Shown here: in pieces, positions 47,685-56,591 of the stretch
How positions within the stretch are numbered: position 1 is the stretch's first letter
How the letters are laid out: the number at the start of each line of letters is the position of its first letter
Source: Planctomycetales bacterium
GTDB taxonomy: Bacteria; Planctomycetota; Planctomycetia; Planctomycetales; Planctomycetaceae
Direction of reading: 5' to 3'
Length of the DNA: 64,000 bases
NCBI GenBank assembly: GCA_026400835.1
Contig: JAPLOA010000080.1
Coordinates: 1 to 64,000 of the forward strand
Made by a program: the position numbers and the translations under genes
The notes under the pieces: generated by a model
Seen by the model: the letters and a program-made list of their open reading frames with translations, nothing else
The model's database searches: none
What the model was told of the DNA's origin: nothing

Positions 47685-47822
47685 GTAGGTCCTCTCTGCC
47701 GGAGAGGATTTCGCGACCTGTCGCGACCTTGTGTGCACGCGATTCAGTCACATCGGCATCAATCCCGTTCGACATGCATGCCTGCCTTCACAATCCCGCC
47801 TTTGCAGCGAAAGTCCTTTCTG
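47685..47822. repeat. REP/BIME element D, right arm degenerate
   Basis: A complete left REP (GTAG, hairpin tcctctc / gagagga, TGCCG loop) and the usual cgcgacctgtcgcgacct middle. The right REP is only partly recognisable (gcagcgaaagtcctttctgg) and lacks the closing ctac. It begins 39 bp before the RAYT start codon. Confidence 0.5.
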
Positions 47823-47850
47823 GAACACGCAGGACATGGACTTTATGGAT

Positions 47851-47942
47851 TCACTTGAGTCGTTCTCTTATCAATTGCGAGAGCCATCATTCTCAGCAGC
47901 AGGCTGCTGAGAGGGAAAGCTGCAGCGGGCTGCAGCACTCCA
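47851..47942. repeat. 92-bp direct repeat, left copy, CAGCAGGCTG family
   Basis: Nearly identical, without gaps, to 49132-49223. Contains two hairpins (cagcagcaggctgctg and ctgcagcgggctgcag) and ends in tgcagcactcca. The two copies bracket the toxin-antitoxin genes. Confidence 0.5.
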
Positions 47943-48006
47943 AAGCGGCGAACGTCCTCAGGAAAACAACGCTTCCTTACCGCAGAAACTGTGGTATTAC
48001 GGCCGT

Positions 48007-48297
48007 ATGACATCGGCCATCGACAGTACGGCTTTCAATCGCGGAACCGATCCGATCCTGCAGTCCATTACTGTGGATCAGGCTCGGGAGATTGTCGAAT
48101 TCCGTGGCGATGCCGAACTGCGGCAGAGAATAGACCAACTTGCTGAACTGGCCAATGAAGGCGAGCTGACCGCAGAAGAGCAAGCCGAGTACGAAGGTTA
48201 CGTTCGCGCGAATAAATTTGTGGCGATCTTTCAGGCAAAAGCTCGCAAGCTGCTGAGCAATTCCGTCATGATCGACGCTGCCACAAATTCGAACTGA
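48007..48297 (+). CDS. Small helical protein, unknown (HNH-partner-like)
   Basis: 96 residues, all helical: VDQAREIVEFRGDAELRQRIDQLAELANEGELTAEEQAEYEGYVRANKFVAIFQ-type sequence. Similar small proteins in planctomycetes and cyanobacteria are typically encoded just before an HNH endonuclease. Here no HNH gene follows, so it may be an orphan half of such a pair. That relationship is recalled from family knowledge and is tentative. Confidence 0.5.
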   Translation: MTSAIDSTAFNRGTDPILQSITVDQAREIVEFRGDAELRQRIDQLAELANEGELTAEEQAEYEGYVRANKFVAIFQAKARKLLSNSVMIDAATNSN

Positions 48298-48389
48298 CTT
48301 CGTGCCTGGAAGCTCATTCGACTTGCACTTTGACTCACTCCTGCATGCATGGTAAAATCACGTGTCTCGAAAATTCACGTGAGGTCTTC

Positions 48390-48620
48390 ATGCCAACGCC
48401 ACAAATCAATACTCTGGCCAGCTTTCACCAGTTCGTCGGTCAACAACTGGCGTCTGAGGATACGGCTCAGATGTCGCCCGAACTGGCTGTCGCGATCTGG
48501 CGAGAACGCGAAGAAACCCTGGCTGCTCTACGCGAAGGGCTGGCTGATGTTGAAGCAGGACACACGTTTTCCGCCGAAGACGTCATTCGCCAACTTCGTG
48601 CCGAACTGCATGAGGCATGA
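48390..48620 (+). CDS. Antitoxin of the ParE/RelE pair
   Basis: 76 residues from the ATG at 48390 (gtgaggtct upstream; the longer frame from 48330 is less likely). Short acidic-helical protein with a C-terminal FSAEDVIRQLRAELHEA segment. Position and 4-bp overlap with the toxin start identify it as the antitoxin; the DNA-binding fold cannot be read from the sequence. Confidence 0.5.
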   Translation: MPTPQINTLASFHQFVGQQLASEDTAQMSPELAVAIWREREETLAALREGLADVEAGHTFSAEDVIRQLRAELHEA

Positions 48621-48949
48621 ATTTTCAGGTTAAGATTTCACAGCGTGCGAAGCAGGACATCCACGAGATTCAAGCGTGGATTAAAAGTCGGTCATTAACT
48701 GGGGCCGCAGCTTGGCTCGCCGCCCTTGAAAAATCCATCAGTCATCTTTCCGAGTTCGCCGATTCCAATGCGTCTGCTCCTGAGGCTGACGATCTAGGGA
48801 TCGATTTGAAACAGCAACTGTTCAAGACACGACGAGGCAATTCCTACCGGCTCCTGTTCGTTATACGTGCCGAGACAGTGCTTATCCTGGCCGTTCGGGG
48901 AATGGGGCAGGATTTGCTGCATGACGGACACATTGAGAGTTCAGATTGA
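48617..48949 (+). CDS. ParE/RelE-superfamily toxin
   Basis: 110 residues. The fold is recognisable from the N-terminal VKISQRAKQDIHEIQAWI helix and the beta-sheet LFKTRRGNSYRLLFVI, then VLILAVRGMGQDLL. ParE poisons gyrase and RelE cleaves ribosomal mRNA; residues here do not clearly decide between them. Its ATG overlaps the antitoxin stop (ATGA), so both are translationally coupled. The pair lies between two 92-bp direct repeats. Confidence 0.5.
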   Translation: MNFQVKISQRAKQDIHEIQAWIKSRSLTGAAAWLAALEKSISHLSEFADSNASAPEADDLGIDLKQQLFKTRRGNSYRLLFVIRAETVLILAVRGMGQDLLHDGHIESSD

Positions 48950-48963
48950 AGGACTCTGTGCGG

Positions 48964-48983
48964 CACAGCCGACATCGGCTGTG
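48964..48983. repeat. Hairpin downstream of the toxin gene
   Basis: cacagccga / tcggctgtg with a 2-base loop, 15 bp after the toxin stop. Related to the cacagcc ends of the ~130-bp repeats at 26.5 and 28.1 kb. Could act as a terminator. Confidence 0.5.
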
Positions 48984-49131
48984 TTGCAAAGCAACAAGAA
49001 GTACAAGTGCGAAAGATGAATTCTTATGCCTTGCCCACTTCCTGAACAGAGTCTTCACTCAGGCTTCTTTTGCCCACGGCAAACTCCCTCTTCGCGGAAG
49101 TGCTACGGTTCGTGAGCTCGGCAGGTTCCAG

Positions 49132-49223
49132 TCACTTCAGGCGTTCTCGTGTTGATTGCGAGAGCCATCATTCTCAGCAGCAGGCTGCTGAGAGAGAAAG
49201 CTGCAGCGGGCTGCAGCAGTCCA
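49132..49223. repeat. 92-bp direct repeat, right copy, CAGCAGGCTG family
   Basis: Ungapped match to 47851-47942 with a handful of substitutions in the first third. It ends 110 bp before the start codon of the PSD1 gene. Confidence 0.5.
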
Positions 49224-49332
49224 AGGATGGGCTTGGCTGTTTCTGAACGGGGTGAAGAACTATACTCCGGGCTTGTCGAGCGATCAGAAAATGCCGTCAA
49301 TGGATGCGGCAATGGACTTCAGGAATCGACCA

Positions 49333-52300
49333 ATGACCAACAGTCTTCGCCTCAATGTTGTCTTACTGGCTTTGATGACTTGTGCAAGTGTTTCCAGAGC
49401 ACAGGATGTCATCGAATTCAATCGCGATATTCGGCCCATTCTGTCTTCCAATTGTTTCGACTGCCACGGTTTCGATGCGAACCATCGAAAAGGGGATCTC
49501 AGGCTCGATACTTTGGAAGGTGCGACGCTGGAGCATGATGGCGTCGTTGCGATCAAGCCTGGTGATCCTTCGGCCAGCGAACTGATCAATCGAATCCTGA
49601 GCGACGACGCCGATGTGGTTATGCCGCCGCCGTCAACGAAGAAGACTCTCACGGCGGCCCAGAAGGATCTGCTTCGTCGCTGGATCGAACAAGGTGCGAG
49701 GTACCAAAAGCACTGGGCATTCGAAAGCCCGGTCTCGCCTGCTGTTCCGGAAGTCGCTGATTCTGCGTGGGTGAAGAATCCGGTTGATGCCTTTATCCTG
49801 AGTCGTCTCGAACGCGAAAAGCTGAAGCCTCAGCGTGAGGCGGATCGTGAAGTTCTGATACGTCGAGTCGCCTTTACTCTGACTGGCCTGCCTCCGAAGG
49901 TCGACGAGGTCGACCTATTTCTCAAGGACACATCGCCCGATGCCTACGAGAAAATGGTGAATCGATATCTGGATTCGCCGCGTTACGGTGAAGAACAAGC
50001 TCGATACTGGCTGGATGTTGCTCGTTACGCGGACACACATGGACTCCACCTCGACAATGAACGCGAAATGTGGGCCTATCGTGACTGGGTCATCAGTGCT
50101 TTCAATCAAAACCTTTCGTTCGACAAATTCACGACATGGCAATTGGCTGGTGATCTGCTTCCGGAGCCCACTCTCGAGCAAAAAGTCGCCACCGGTTTTA
50201 ACCGCTGCAACGTGACGACCAGCGAAGGTGGAGCGATCGCCGATGAATGGCTCTATCGTTATGCTGTCGACCGCACCAGCACGACGATGCAAACATGGAT
50301 GGGCCTGACCGCCGGTTGCGCAGTCTGCCACGATCATAAGTTTGATCCCGTGACCCAGCGTGACTTCTATTCGATGTATGCGTTTTTCTACTCCACGTCG
50401 GACCCGGCAATGGACGGGAACATTCGCAACACCAACCCGTTCCTGAAAGTCCCGAGTGCTGAGCAACGACTGGCTCTGGAAGCCGCGCAGTCCGCCGAAG
50501 CGGCCGCTCGAGTGAAGCTGGAAGAGGCTGTCACAAAAAGTGAGTACGCAGATCCCGCATTGTCGGCTGGCAACGTATCACCGATCAAAGAGATCTCAGA
50601 TCAGATCATCGATGATGCGTTTCCTTTCGGGTCTCGTTCCAGAAACACATCACGAAACGATGCTGCATGGATTCTTGACCCGGAGTTCGGCACAAAGTCT
50701 GGTCGGCGAGTTCTGGAATTGGCGTTTGGTTCACAGTATGACGTGACCGTAGAACTGGCTTTGATTCCTGTTGTCGTTCCGGAAGAAGGACAATTCGAAT
50801 TTTGGGTCCGAGTTGATTCCTTCAGCCCGCCAAAAGGATTTGCTCTCCAATTCGACGACGGCAAGAATCACCGCGCGGTCTGGGGAGAGAGTGAGAAGTA
50901 CGGTGCCTCGAATTCAGACATCAAGATGGGCCCCGTCCCGACTCCTGGTGAATGGACCAAACTTTCGATCCAATTCTCTCGCTTCGAAAGCAAACCAGGC
51001 AGCCGTATCAAGAGCGTGGTCCTCAGCCAGGACGGCGGAAAGATCTGGATCGATGATGTCCGTCTCGTGGGCAAATCCGATCCCACGAAGGATCCACGAT
51101 CTTCATTTCAACAATTCTGGACTCATAACAAAGGTGGCAACCCCGGTGGCATCAGCGGCGAACTCAGCCCTGTGTTGACCGGCGGCCCGAAAGACGAAAC
51201 CCCAGCGGACCAAAAAGAAAAGCTACTTCGTTTCTGGCTACAACACGTTCAGCGAGCTGAAGAATCAACGGTCACCGATCTTCGCAAAGCCTATGCCTCG
51301 GCTCAGGAAGCGGCTCAAGTTATCAACGATTCCATCCCGGGGACCTTCACGTTCAGTGATCTCGATAAGCCTCGCGAGGCATTTATTATGCTTCGCGGGC
51401 AGTACGACAAGCCGGGCGACAAAGTTGAGCCCAACGTTCCGGCAGAATTCCCAAGCCTTAAGAATGCTGACGGACAGGCAATAGGAGAAGGTCAGCGGGC
51501 GAATCGACTTGACCTCGCGCGATGGTTCCTCGCACCGGAGAATCCGCTGACGGCTCGCGTGACGGTCAATCGTCTCTGGCAGCAGGTATTCGGAACAGGG
51601 CTGGTGAAGACCAGTGACGATTTTGGAACACGTGGAGATCTGCCAAGCCATCCGGAACTGCTGGATTGGCTGGCGGTAAACTTTCGCGAAAGCGGCTGGG
51701 ACGTAAAGCAGTTCTACCGCACGCTGCTGACGTCAGCGACGTTTCGGCAGCATTCCGAAATCGGTGAAGTCAGATACCAGAAAGATCCCGAGAACCGACT
51801 ACTGGCGCGTGGTCCGCGTTTCCGACTGGATGCGGAACAATTGCGTGACAACGCTCTTTATGTCAGCGGGTTGATCGACCTCAAAATGGGAGGTCGAGGC
51901 GTGTTGACTTACCAGCCGGACGACATCTGGGAGCCGATCGGTTACGAAAACAGCAATACTCGATTCTACATGCAGGATCATGGAACATCGCTTTATCGTC
52001 GCAGTGTTTACTGCTTCATGAAGCGAACAGCTCCGCCACCCTTCATGAGCAATTTTGACGGCCCGAATCGCGAGCAATTCTGCACTCGCCGCGAACGCAG
52101 TAATACGCCTTTGCAGGCCCTGCAATTGATGAACGATGTGCAACATTTTGAGGCGGCCAGGAATCTGGCTGAAAGAACAATTTCCGAGGGAGGAAAAACC
52201 GTTGGCAGCCGAATCAACTACCTCTACCGTACTGTTGTCTCTCGTCTGCCAAGTCCAGAGGAACTGGAGTTGATTGAGGCCGCCTATGCATCGCAGAAGG

Positions 52301-52452
52301 CTCTCTTCGATGTAGACAACGAAGCCGCCCTGAAAGCAATCAAGGTTGGCGAATCGTTGCCAGCGGATAGTACTCCGCCCGCTGAATTTGCAGCATGGAC
52401 CATGATTGCCAATCTGGTGCTGAATCTGGACGAAGCCGTGACCAGAAATTGA
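49333..52452 (+). CDS. PSD1/planctomycete cytochrome C protein (PSCyt1-DUF1549-DUF1553)
   Basis: 1039 residues from the ATG at 49333, with signal peptide LRLNVVLLALMTCASVSRA. Domains in order: PSCyt1 heme site CFDCH (residues 41-45) in IRPILSSNCFDCHGFD; DUF1549 with ARYWLDVARYADTHG and a second heme-like CAVCHDHKFDP near 330; a jelly-roll-like carbohydrate-binding insert (~420-610); then DUF1553 with NPLTARVTVNRLWQQVFGTGLV and NTPLQALQLMND. These are presumed periplasmic or surface cytochrome-linked proteins tied to polymer degradation. The DUF1501 partner gene that normally follows is missing. Confidence 0.5.
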   Translation: MTNSLRLNVVLLALMTCASVSRAQDVIEFNRDIRPILSSNCFDCHGFDANHRKGDLRLDTLEGATLEHDGVVAIKPGDPSASELINRILSDDADVVMPPPSTKKTLTAAQKDLLRRWIEQGARYQKHWAFESPVSPAVPEVADSAWVKNPVDAFILSRLEREKLKPQREADREVLIRRVAFTLTGLPPKVDEVDLFLKDTSPDAYEKMVNRYLDSPRYGEEQARYWLDVARYADTHGLHLDNEREMWAYRDWVISAFNQNLSFDKFTTWQLAGDLLPEPTLEQKVATGFNRCNVTTSEGGAIADEWLYRYAVDRTSTTMQTWMGLTAGCAVCHDHKFDPVTQRDFYSMYAFFYSTSDPAMDGNIRNTNPFLKVPSAEQRLALEAAQSAEAAARVKLEEAVTKSEYADPALSAGNVSPIKEISDQIIDDAFPFGSRSRNTSRNDAAWILDPEFGTKSGRRVLELAFGSQYDVTVELALIPVVVPEEGQFEFWVRVDSFSPPKGFALQFDDGKNHRAVWGESEKYGASNSDIKMGPVPTPGEWTKLSIQFSRFESKPGSRIKSVVLSQDGGKIWIDDVRLVGKSDPTKDPRSSFQQFWTHNKGGNPGGISGELSPVLTGGPKDETPADQKEKLLRFWLQHVQRAEESTVTDLRKAYASAQEAAQVINDSIPGTFTFSDLDKPREAFIMLRGQYDKPGDKVEPNVPAEFPSLKNADGQAIGEGQRANRLDLARWFLAPENPLTARVTVNRLWQQVFGTGLVKTSDDFGTRGDLPSHPELLDWLAVNFRESGWDVKQFYRTLLTSATFRQHSEIGEVRYQKDPENRLLARGPRFRLDAEQLRDNALYVSGLIDLKMGGRGVLTYQPDDIWEPIGYENSNTRFYMQDHGTSLYRRSVYCFMKRTAPPPFMSNFDGPNREQFCTRRERSNTPLQALQLMNDVQHFEAARNLAERTISEGGKTVGSRINYLYRTVVSRLPSPEELELIEAAYASQKALFDVDNEAALKAIKVGESLPADSTPPAEFAAWTMIANLVLNLDEAVTRN

Positions 52453-52671
52453 GACTTTGGCCATAAACCTTGCTGAACCGTGAGCAGCGATTGGATTTCA
52501 GGGCAGGAATCGACGGGCGGTTGGAGGCCAATCTTGACCTTATTTGCGGAAACGACGACAGTCCTTCAGAATTACTATAAGCATCACAGTTCAGAGACGT
52601 CTGGATCAGCGATACTTGCGGCGCAGCCAACACCAATGATGTTCATCGCCTGATCGTCGGGAGAATATTGA

Positions 52672-53046
52672 GTGCCTGAAAATCGACTGACTCGATATGA
52701 ACTTGAGCTCATGAATGTGCTGTGGACAATTGGCGAAGGCACAGTACAGGACGTTTGTGATAATCTCACTCGTGAGCTTGCCTATACGACAGTCATGACA
52801 ACCCTGAACCTGCTGGCCACTCGTAAAAACGTGCTGTCCCGAACGAAGGACGGACGAGCGTACGTCTATAAGCCACTGGTTTCCAGAGATGAAGTTTCCC
52901 GTTCGATCCTGAGTGACCTGAAATCCGTATTGTTTGGAAACCGACTTCCAACCATGGTTCTGAATCTGATGGCAGAAGATGAAGCGGATCAGAAGACAGC
53001 CGACGTGCTTCGTGACGCCCTGAAAAAGCTGGAGGAGACTCAGTGA
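52672..53046 (+). CDS. blaI: BlaI/MecI-type transcriptional repressor
   Basis: 124 residues from a GTG at 52672 with gggagaa upstream. Winged-helix N-terminus: LTRYELELMNVLWTIGEGTVQDV, AYTTVMTTLNLLATRKNVLSRTKDGRAYVY. Dimerisation helices and the usual cleavage-loop region follow. BlaI dimers repress their operon until cleaved by the BlaR1 protease. The stop overlaps the start of the BlaR1 gene (GTGA). No clear TACA/TGTA dyad is visible upstream. Confidence 0.5.
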   Translation: MPENRLTRYELELMNVLWTIGEGTVQDVCDNLTRELAYTTVMTTLNLLATRKNVLSRTKDGRAYVYKPLVSRDEVSRSILSDLKSVLFGNRLPTMVLNLMAEDEADQKTADVLRDALKKLEETQ

Positions 53047-54143
53047 AATCCTCTGCTTTTCCGGAGTTCTTTCTATCACTGACCATCCAATGCACTGTCG
53101 TACTGCTGATCAGTCTGAGACTGACCCGAAAATGCAACTCCAGTGAGTCGGCTGATAAGCTCTGGGGAATCTGCCATATTGTCGTGCTCATACTGGTGGC
53201 TACAGGTGTCTTACTGCCACATGTGCGAGTTCTCCATTCGGGCGATGACGATATTCTGCTGGCCTCGTTCGCTGCATCGAATCTGACAAAGACCTGTTCA
53301 TCATTGCTTCGTTTCCTCTGGATCACAGGCGCATCAGTTCTGGCGTTCAGAACGGTCTGGTCATTGATCACAACTTCGCGGCTTGTCAGAAAAACGAAAC
53401 ACTTCCCTCTGCAAACCAGCGGCGACGCCATGAGATGCTCGTCGGAAACAGCCGCCCGTCTCTCGACGTCCCGCATCACTGTTCTCACCAGCGAAGATCT
53501 GATCACTCCCTTCTGCTGGCAGCTTCAACACCCTGTCATCGTGCTTCCGGAATCACTTTGTACGTTTCCGGACGACGAACTGGATGCCGTCCTGCGCCAT
53601 GAGCTGGCTCACCTTGAAGCCAGGCATCCACTGAGACTCTTTCTTCAACGACTCGTTGAGATCATTTTCTGGTTTCATCCGCTTGTTTGGCTCACTTCAC
53701 GGGAAGCTTCACTCCAACGAGAACTTGCATCGGATCGGCGAGCCAATCGCTCTGCCACGCAAGCCACCGCATTCCTCCGAGGCATGGCACGACTGGCAGA
53801 TTATTGCGTTTCCCGTACATCAACACTATCGGCAGGATTGGGATTCGGTGGTGCGGGTCGCTCAATTCTGCAACGTCGGATTGAACACTTGCTTTCTCTG
53901 GACTGGTCCAACAATCAGCAGCCTAAACCATTGTTTGGAAACGCCGCCTTACTGATTGGCATCATGCCCTTGACTGCACTGATCTGGGTCCCTGTCAATG
54001 ACGCGGCCACTGGCAGAACTCTGTTTTCACCATGGCCACAAATTAGTGCATCCTTCCTGCGTGAGTTCGGGATTTCAGTCCGCGATTACGAAGTCGACAA
54101 TCATCGATTATTGGAGCATATCCATCGCCGGGAAGGTCTCTGA
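53043..54143 (+). CDS. blaR1: BlaR1/MecR1-type M56 membrane metalloprotease, no penicillin-sensor domain
   Basis: 366 residues with several membrane helices. M56 signature RHELAHLEARHP at about 185-195 (HExxH H186, E187, H190), then FWFHPLVWLTSREASLQRELASDRRA, which supplies the third ligand. In staphylococcal BlaR1 a C-terminal penicillin-binding domain senses beta-lactam; here only a short tail follows the last helix, so the signal must be sensed differently. Starts inside the blaI stop and ends 2 bp before murA. Confidence 0.5.
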   Translation: MKSSAFPEFFLSLTIQCTVVLLISLRLTRKCNSSESADKLWGICHIVVLILVATGVLLPHVRVLHSGDDDILLASFAASNLTKTCSSLLRFLWITGASVLAFRTVWSLITTSRLVRKTKHFPLQTSGDAMRCSSETAARLSTSRITVLTSEDLITPFCWQLQHPVIVLPESLCTFPDDELDAVLRHELAHLEARHPLRLFLQRLVEIIFWFHPLVWLTSREASLQRELASDRRANRSATQATAFLRGMARLADYCVSRTSTLSAGLGFGGAGRSILQRRIEHLLSLDWSNNQQPKPLFGNAALLIGIMPLTALIWVPVNDAATGRTLFSPWPQISASFLREFGISVRDYEVDNHRLLEHIHRREGL

Positions 54144-54145
54144 CG

Positions 54146-55459
54146 ATGGAGATGTTTCGAATTGCCGGAGGCACACGTCTGGCAGGTTCCATTCGTGTCG
54201 AGGGAAGCAAGAATGCAGCGCTTCCGATCCTGGCCGCCAGCGTGGCAATCACGGGTAATGTACAACTGGAGCAGGTGCCGAAGCTGCAGGACGTAACGAC
54301 CATGTCTACCCTGCTACAGGGCATGGGCGTATCAATCGCTCGTGGACACGACAACACGGTCGTCATGAATTCCGATGAGATCACGTCGACAATAGCCCCG
54401 TATGAACTTGTGCGTCAAATGCGCGCGGGAATCTGTGTGCTGGGCCCGCTGCTGGCTCGATTTGGAACAGCAACTGTCGCCCTTCCTGGCGGTTGCAAAA
54501 TCGGACATCGTCCCGTTGATCTTCACCTGCAAGGCCTGTCTGCACTCGGGGCGGATATCCGCATTGAATCAGGAAACATCGTTGCCTCCGCCCGGCAGTT
54601 GCGTGGATGTGAACTGGATCTGTTGGGCAGTCATGGCCCGACGGTGACCGGAACGTGCAATGTCATGGTTGCCGCAGCACTGGCTCAGGGAACGACTGTC
54701 ATTCGCAATGCTGCTCGTGAGCCGGAAGTCGCGGACCTTGCACGCTTTCTGAATTCTGCGGGCGCGAATATCGAAGGGCAGGGGACTACTGTTATTGAAA
54801 TCCAGGGTGTCGAACAACTCGGTCCTGTGAATCACAGAATTATTGCCGATCGCATCGAAGCCGCCACTCTGGCCATCGCAGCGGCCATCACCGGTGGCAG
54901 CATTCTGATAGAGAATGCTCCCACAGAACACATGCAGTCAGTTCTGGACATCCTGCGAGAGATCGGCGTCTTTTTGAAACAATCATCTGATGGGCTTCAC
55001 GTTTCTGCCGCAGGACAACTGGCCCCTATCGTGGCCGATATCAATCCTTATCCGGGATTTCCCACTGATGTGCAGGCCCAACTGATGGCTCTGCTGACCC
55101 TTGTGCCGGGTGAAAGTCGCGTCACCGACAACGTGTTTCCCGAACGATTCATGCACGCGGCCGAACTGATTCGAATGGGCGCCGACATTGATGTGCGAGG
55201 AAAATCTGCCGTTATCCGAGGTGTGCCGTCTCTCTCTGCAGCGCCGGTGATGGCGTCAGACCTGCGAGCCAGTGCCGCGCTGGTATTGGCCGGAATCGCC
55301 GCCAAAGGCGTTACAGAGATTCGTCGCGTTTATCATCTCTATCGAGGCTACCAGCAGTTTGACAGCAAGCTAAACTCACTGGGTGCCAGAATTCTGCGTG
55401 TCGATGATGGCCTCGATCATGATTCTGTTCCAATCCCTGCGCCGCATCGGGATATCTGA
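54146..55459 (+). CDS. murA: UDP-N-acetylglucosamine 1-carboxyvinyltransferase
   Basis: 437 residues, full length. Catalyses the first committed step of peptidoglycan synthesis, adding enolpyruvate from PEP to UDP-GlcNAc in the cytoplasm. Motifs: GGTRLAGSIRVEGSKNAALPILAA (Lys/Asn active site), RQMRAGICVLGPLLARFG, GGCKIGHRPVDLH with the fosfomycin-target Cys at about 117, and a FPTDVQAQLMAL motif in domain I. It starts two bases after blaR1, so its expression is probably tied to the BlaI repressor. Confidence 0.5.
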   Translation: MEMFRIAGGTRLAGSIRVEGSKNAALPILAASVAITGNVQLEQVPKLQDVTTMSTLLQGMGVSIARGHDNTVVMNSDEITSTIAPYELVRQMRAGICVLGPLLARFGTATVALPGGCKIGHRPVDLHLQGLSALGADIRIESGNIVASARQLRGCELDLLGSHGPTVTGTCNVMVAAALAQGTTVIRNAAREPEVADLARFLNSAGANIEGQGTTVIEIQGVEQLGPVNHRIIADRIEAATLAIAAAITGGSILIENAPTEHMQSVLDILREIGVFLKQSSDGLHVSAAGQLAPIVADINPYPGFPTDVQAQLMALLTLVPGESRVTDNVFPERFMHAAELIRMGADIDVRGKSAVIRGVPSLSAAPVMASDLRASAALVLAGIAAKGVTEIRRVYHLYRGYQQFDSKLNSLGARILRVDDGLDHDSVPIPAPHRDI

Positions 55460-55637
55460 AACGTCAGAGAACCATGCGACTGAGGTATTGCAGAATGGAC
55501 AGGTAGATTGTCGCTCAGAATCACTCTCACCTCAAAATCATCCTCGCACGGCGCTCACTACTGCTGGCAAGCAAACAACATGAGCAATCTCAAAGCTCGA
55601 ACCGCCAGGTTCCGTTGAGTTGAGGGCCATTCCCCTG

Positions 55638-56552
55638 TCAGGCGGCCCGACGAGAATCGCGATCAGACGGCAGCCGCGGCTGATCACGGTACCAGTCCAG
55701 CATTCCCTGCAACTTGGAAACCGTTTCACTCGGCCCCATCGACTTCAGTACTCGCCGCGTGACAGCGTCAGTAAAGCGATTGATGAACGGACTAAGCCAC
55801 GGAGCAAACTCGATACGCTGCCCCACCGGATCTTTTCGGAATCCCATACCGAGTTTGAACTGATCCAGCGAACCCAGATCTGACCGAATTGACTCGAATC
55901 CGTAACTGACCATGCGGACATCGGAATCCTTCAGTCGAGTGGACAGGAACTGAAAGAGCAATGCGTTGTTCGGATAACATTCCAGATGCTGGCTCGACGA
56001 TCGCACGATCAACAGATTGGCAACATCGTCTATCATGAAGGAAATCAGATAGGCCGCCAGATCTGCCCCGACAAATGCAGCCCAGGCTTCAGCCCCCTGT
56101 GTCAACGCCGCTTGTTGATAGTACCGTGACCAATAGTTCTGCAGGTCCGAAGGAACTTTTCTACCCTGACGAATCAGCGTATCCGCATTCAGGGACATCG
56201 CCCGTTTCTGCAGTTGCTGAAACTCAATTCTTTCCACACGGCAAACTTCCAACCCACGTCGCACCTGCGTTCGCGTCCGACTGCGCAGAAGCGGAAAGTC
56301 ATAGTCCTTCGCATCGCAGACGATGCGAAAACTTGGCACGCCCTGATCAACCGGACAACCGAATCGAGCAACCAGCCCATCAGATCTCAGGATCTCACTG
56401 AGATCAATCGAATGCGCATCTACATCTCGGTCATATGGCAAACTGGAAAAGACGCGAGCCCCGCAGTTGAACCAATGAACGCCACCCACCTCGCGTACCT
56501 CGTGACCGATACGCTGCAAGAAATCCAGGTGATGTAGCGGGCTGATCAACAC
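55638..56552 (-). CDS. FemAB/GNAT-like acyltransferase
   Basis: 304 residues. Reads as the FemAB-like/BioF2-type acetyltransferase fold: RSRTRTQVRRGLEVC, YWSRYYQQAAL, AWAAFVGADLAAYLISFMIDD, and PNNALLFQFLSTRLKDSDVRMVSYGFES. Such proteins transfer amino acids or acyl groups to cell-wall or lipid precursors; the substrate is unknown. Last gene of a minus-strand unit after dxr and rseP (39 bp from rseP). Starts with a GTG codon. Converges on murA. Confidence 0.5.
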   Translation of the reverse strand: MLISPLHHLDFLQRIGHEVREVGGVHWFNCGARVFSSLPYDRDVDAHSIDLSEILRSDGLVARFGCPVDQGVPSFRIVCDAKDYDFPLLRSRTRTQVRRGLEVCRVERIEFQQLQKRAMSLNADTLIRQGRKVPSDLQNYWSRYYQQAALTQGAEAWAAFVGADLAAYLISFMIDDVANLLIVRSSSQHLECYPNNALLFQFLSTRLKDSDVRMVSYGFESIRSDLGSLDQFKLGMGFRKDPVGQRIEFAPWLSPFINRFTDAVTRRVLKSMGPSETVSKLQGMLDWYRDQPRLPSDRDSRRAA

Positions 56553-56591
56553 GGCGAATCACATGCTCCAAAACTCATCTATGGCGCCAGA

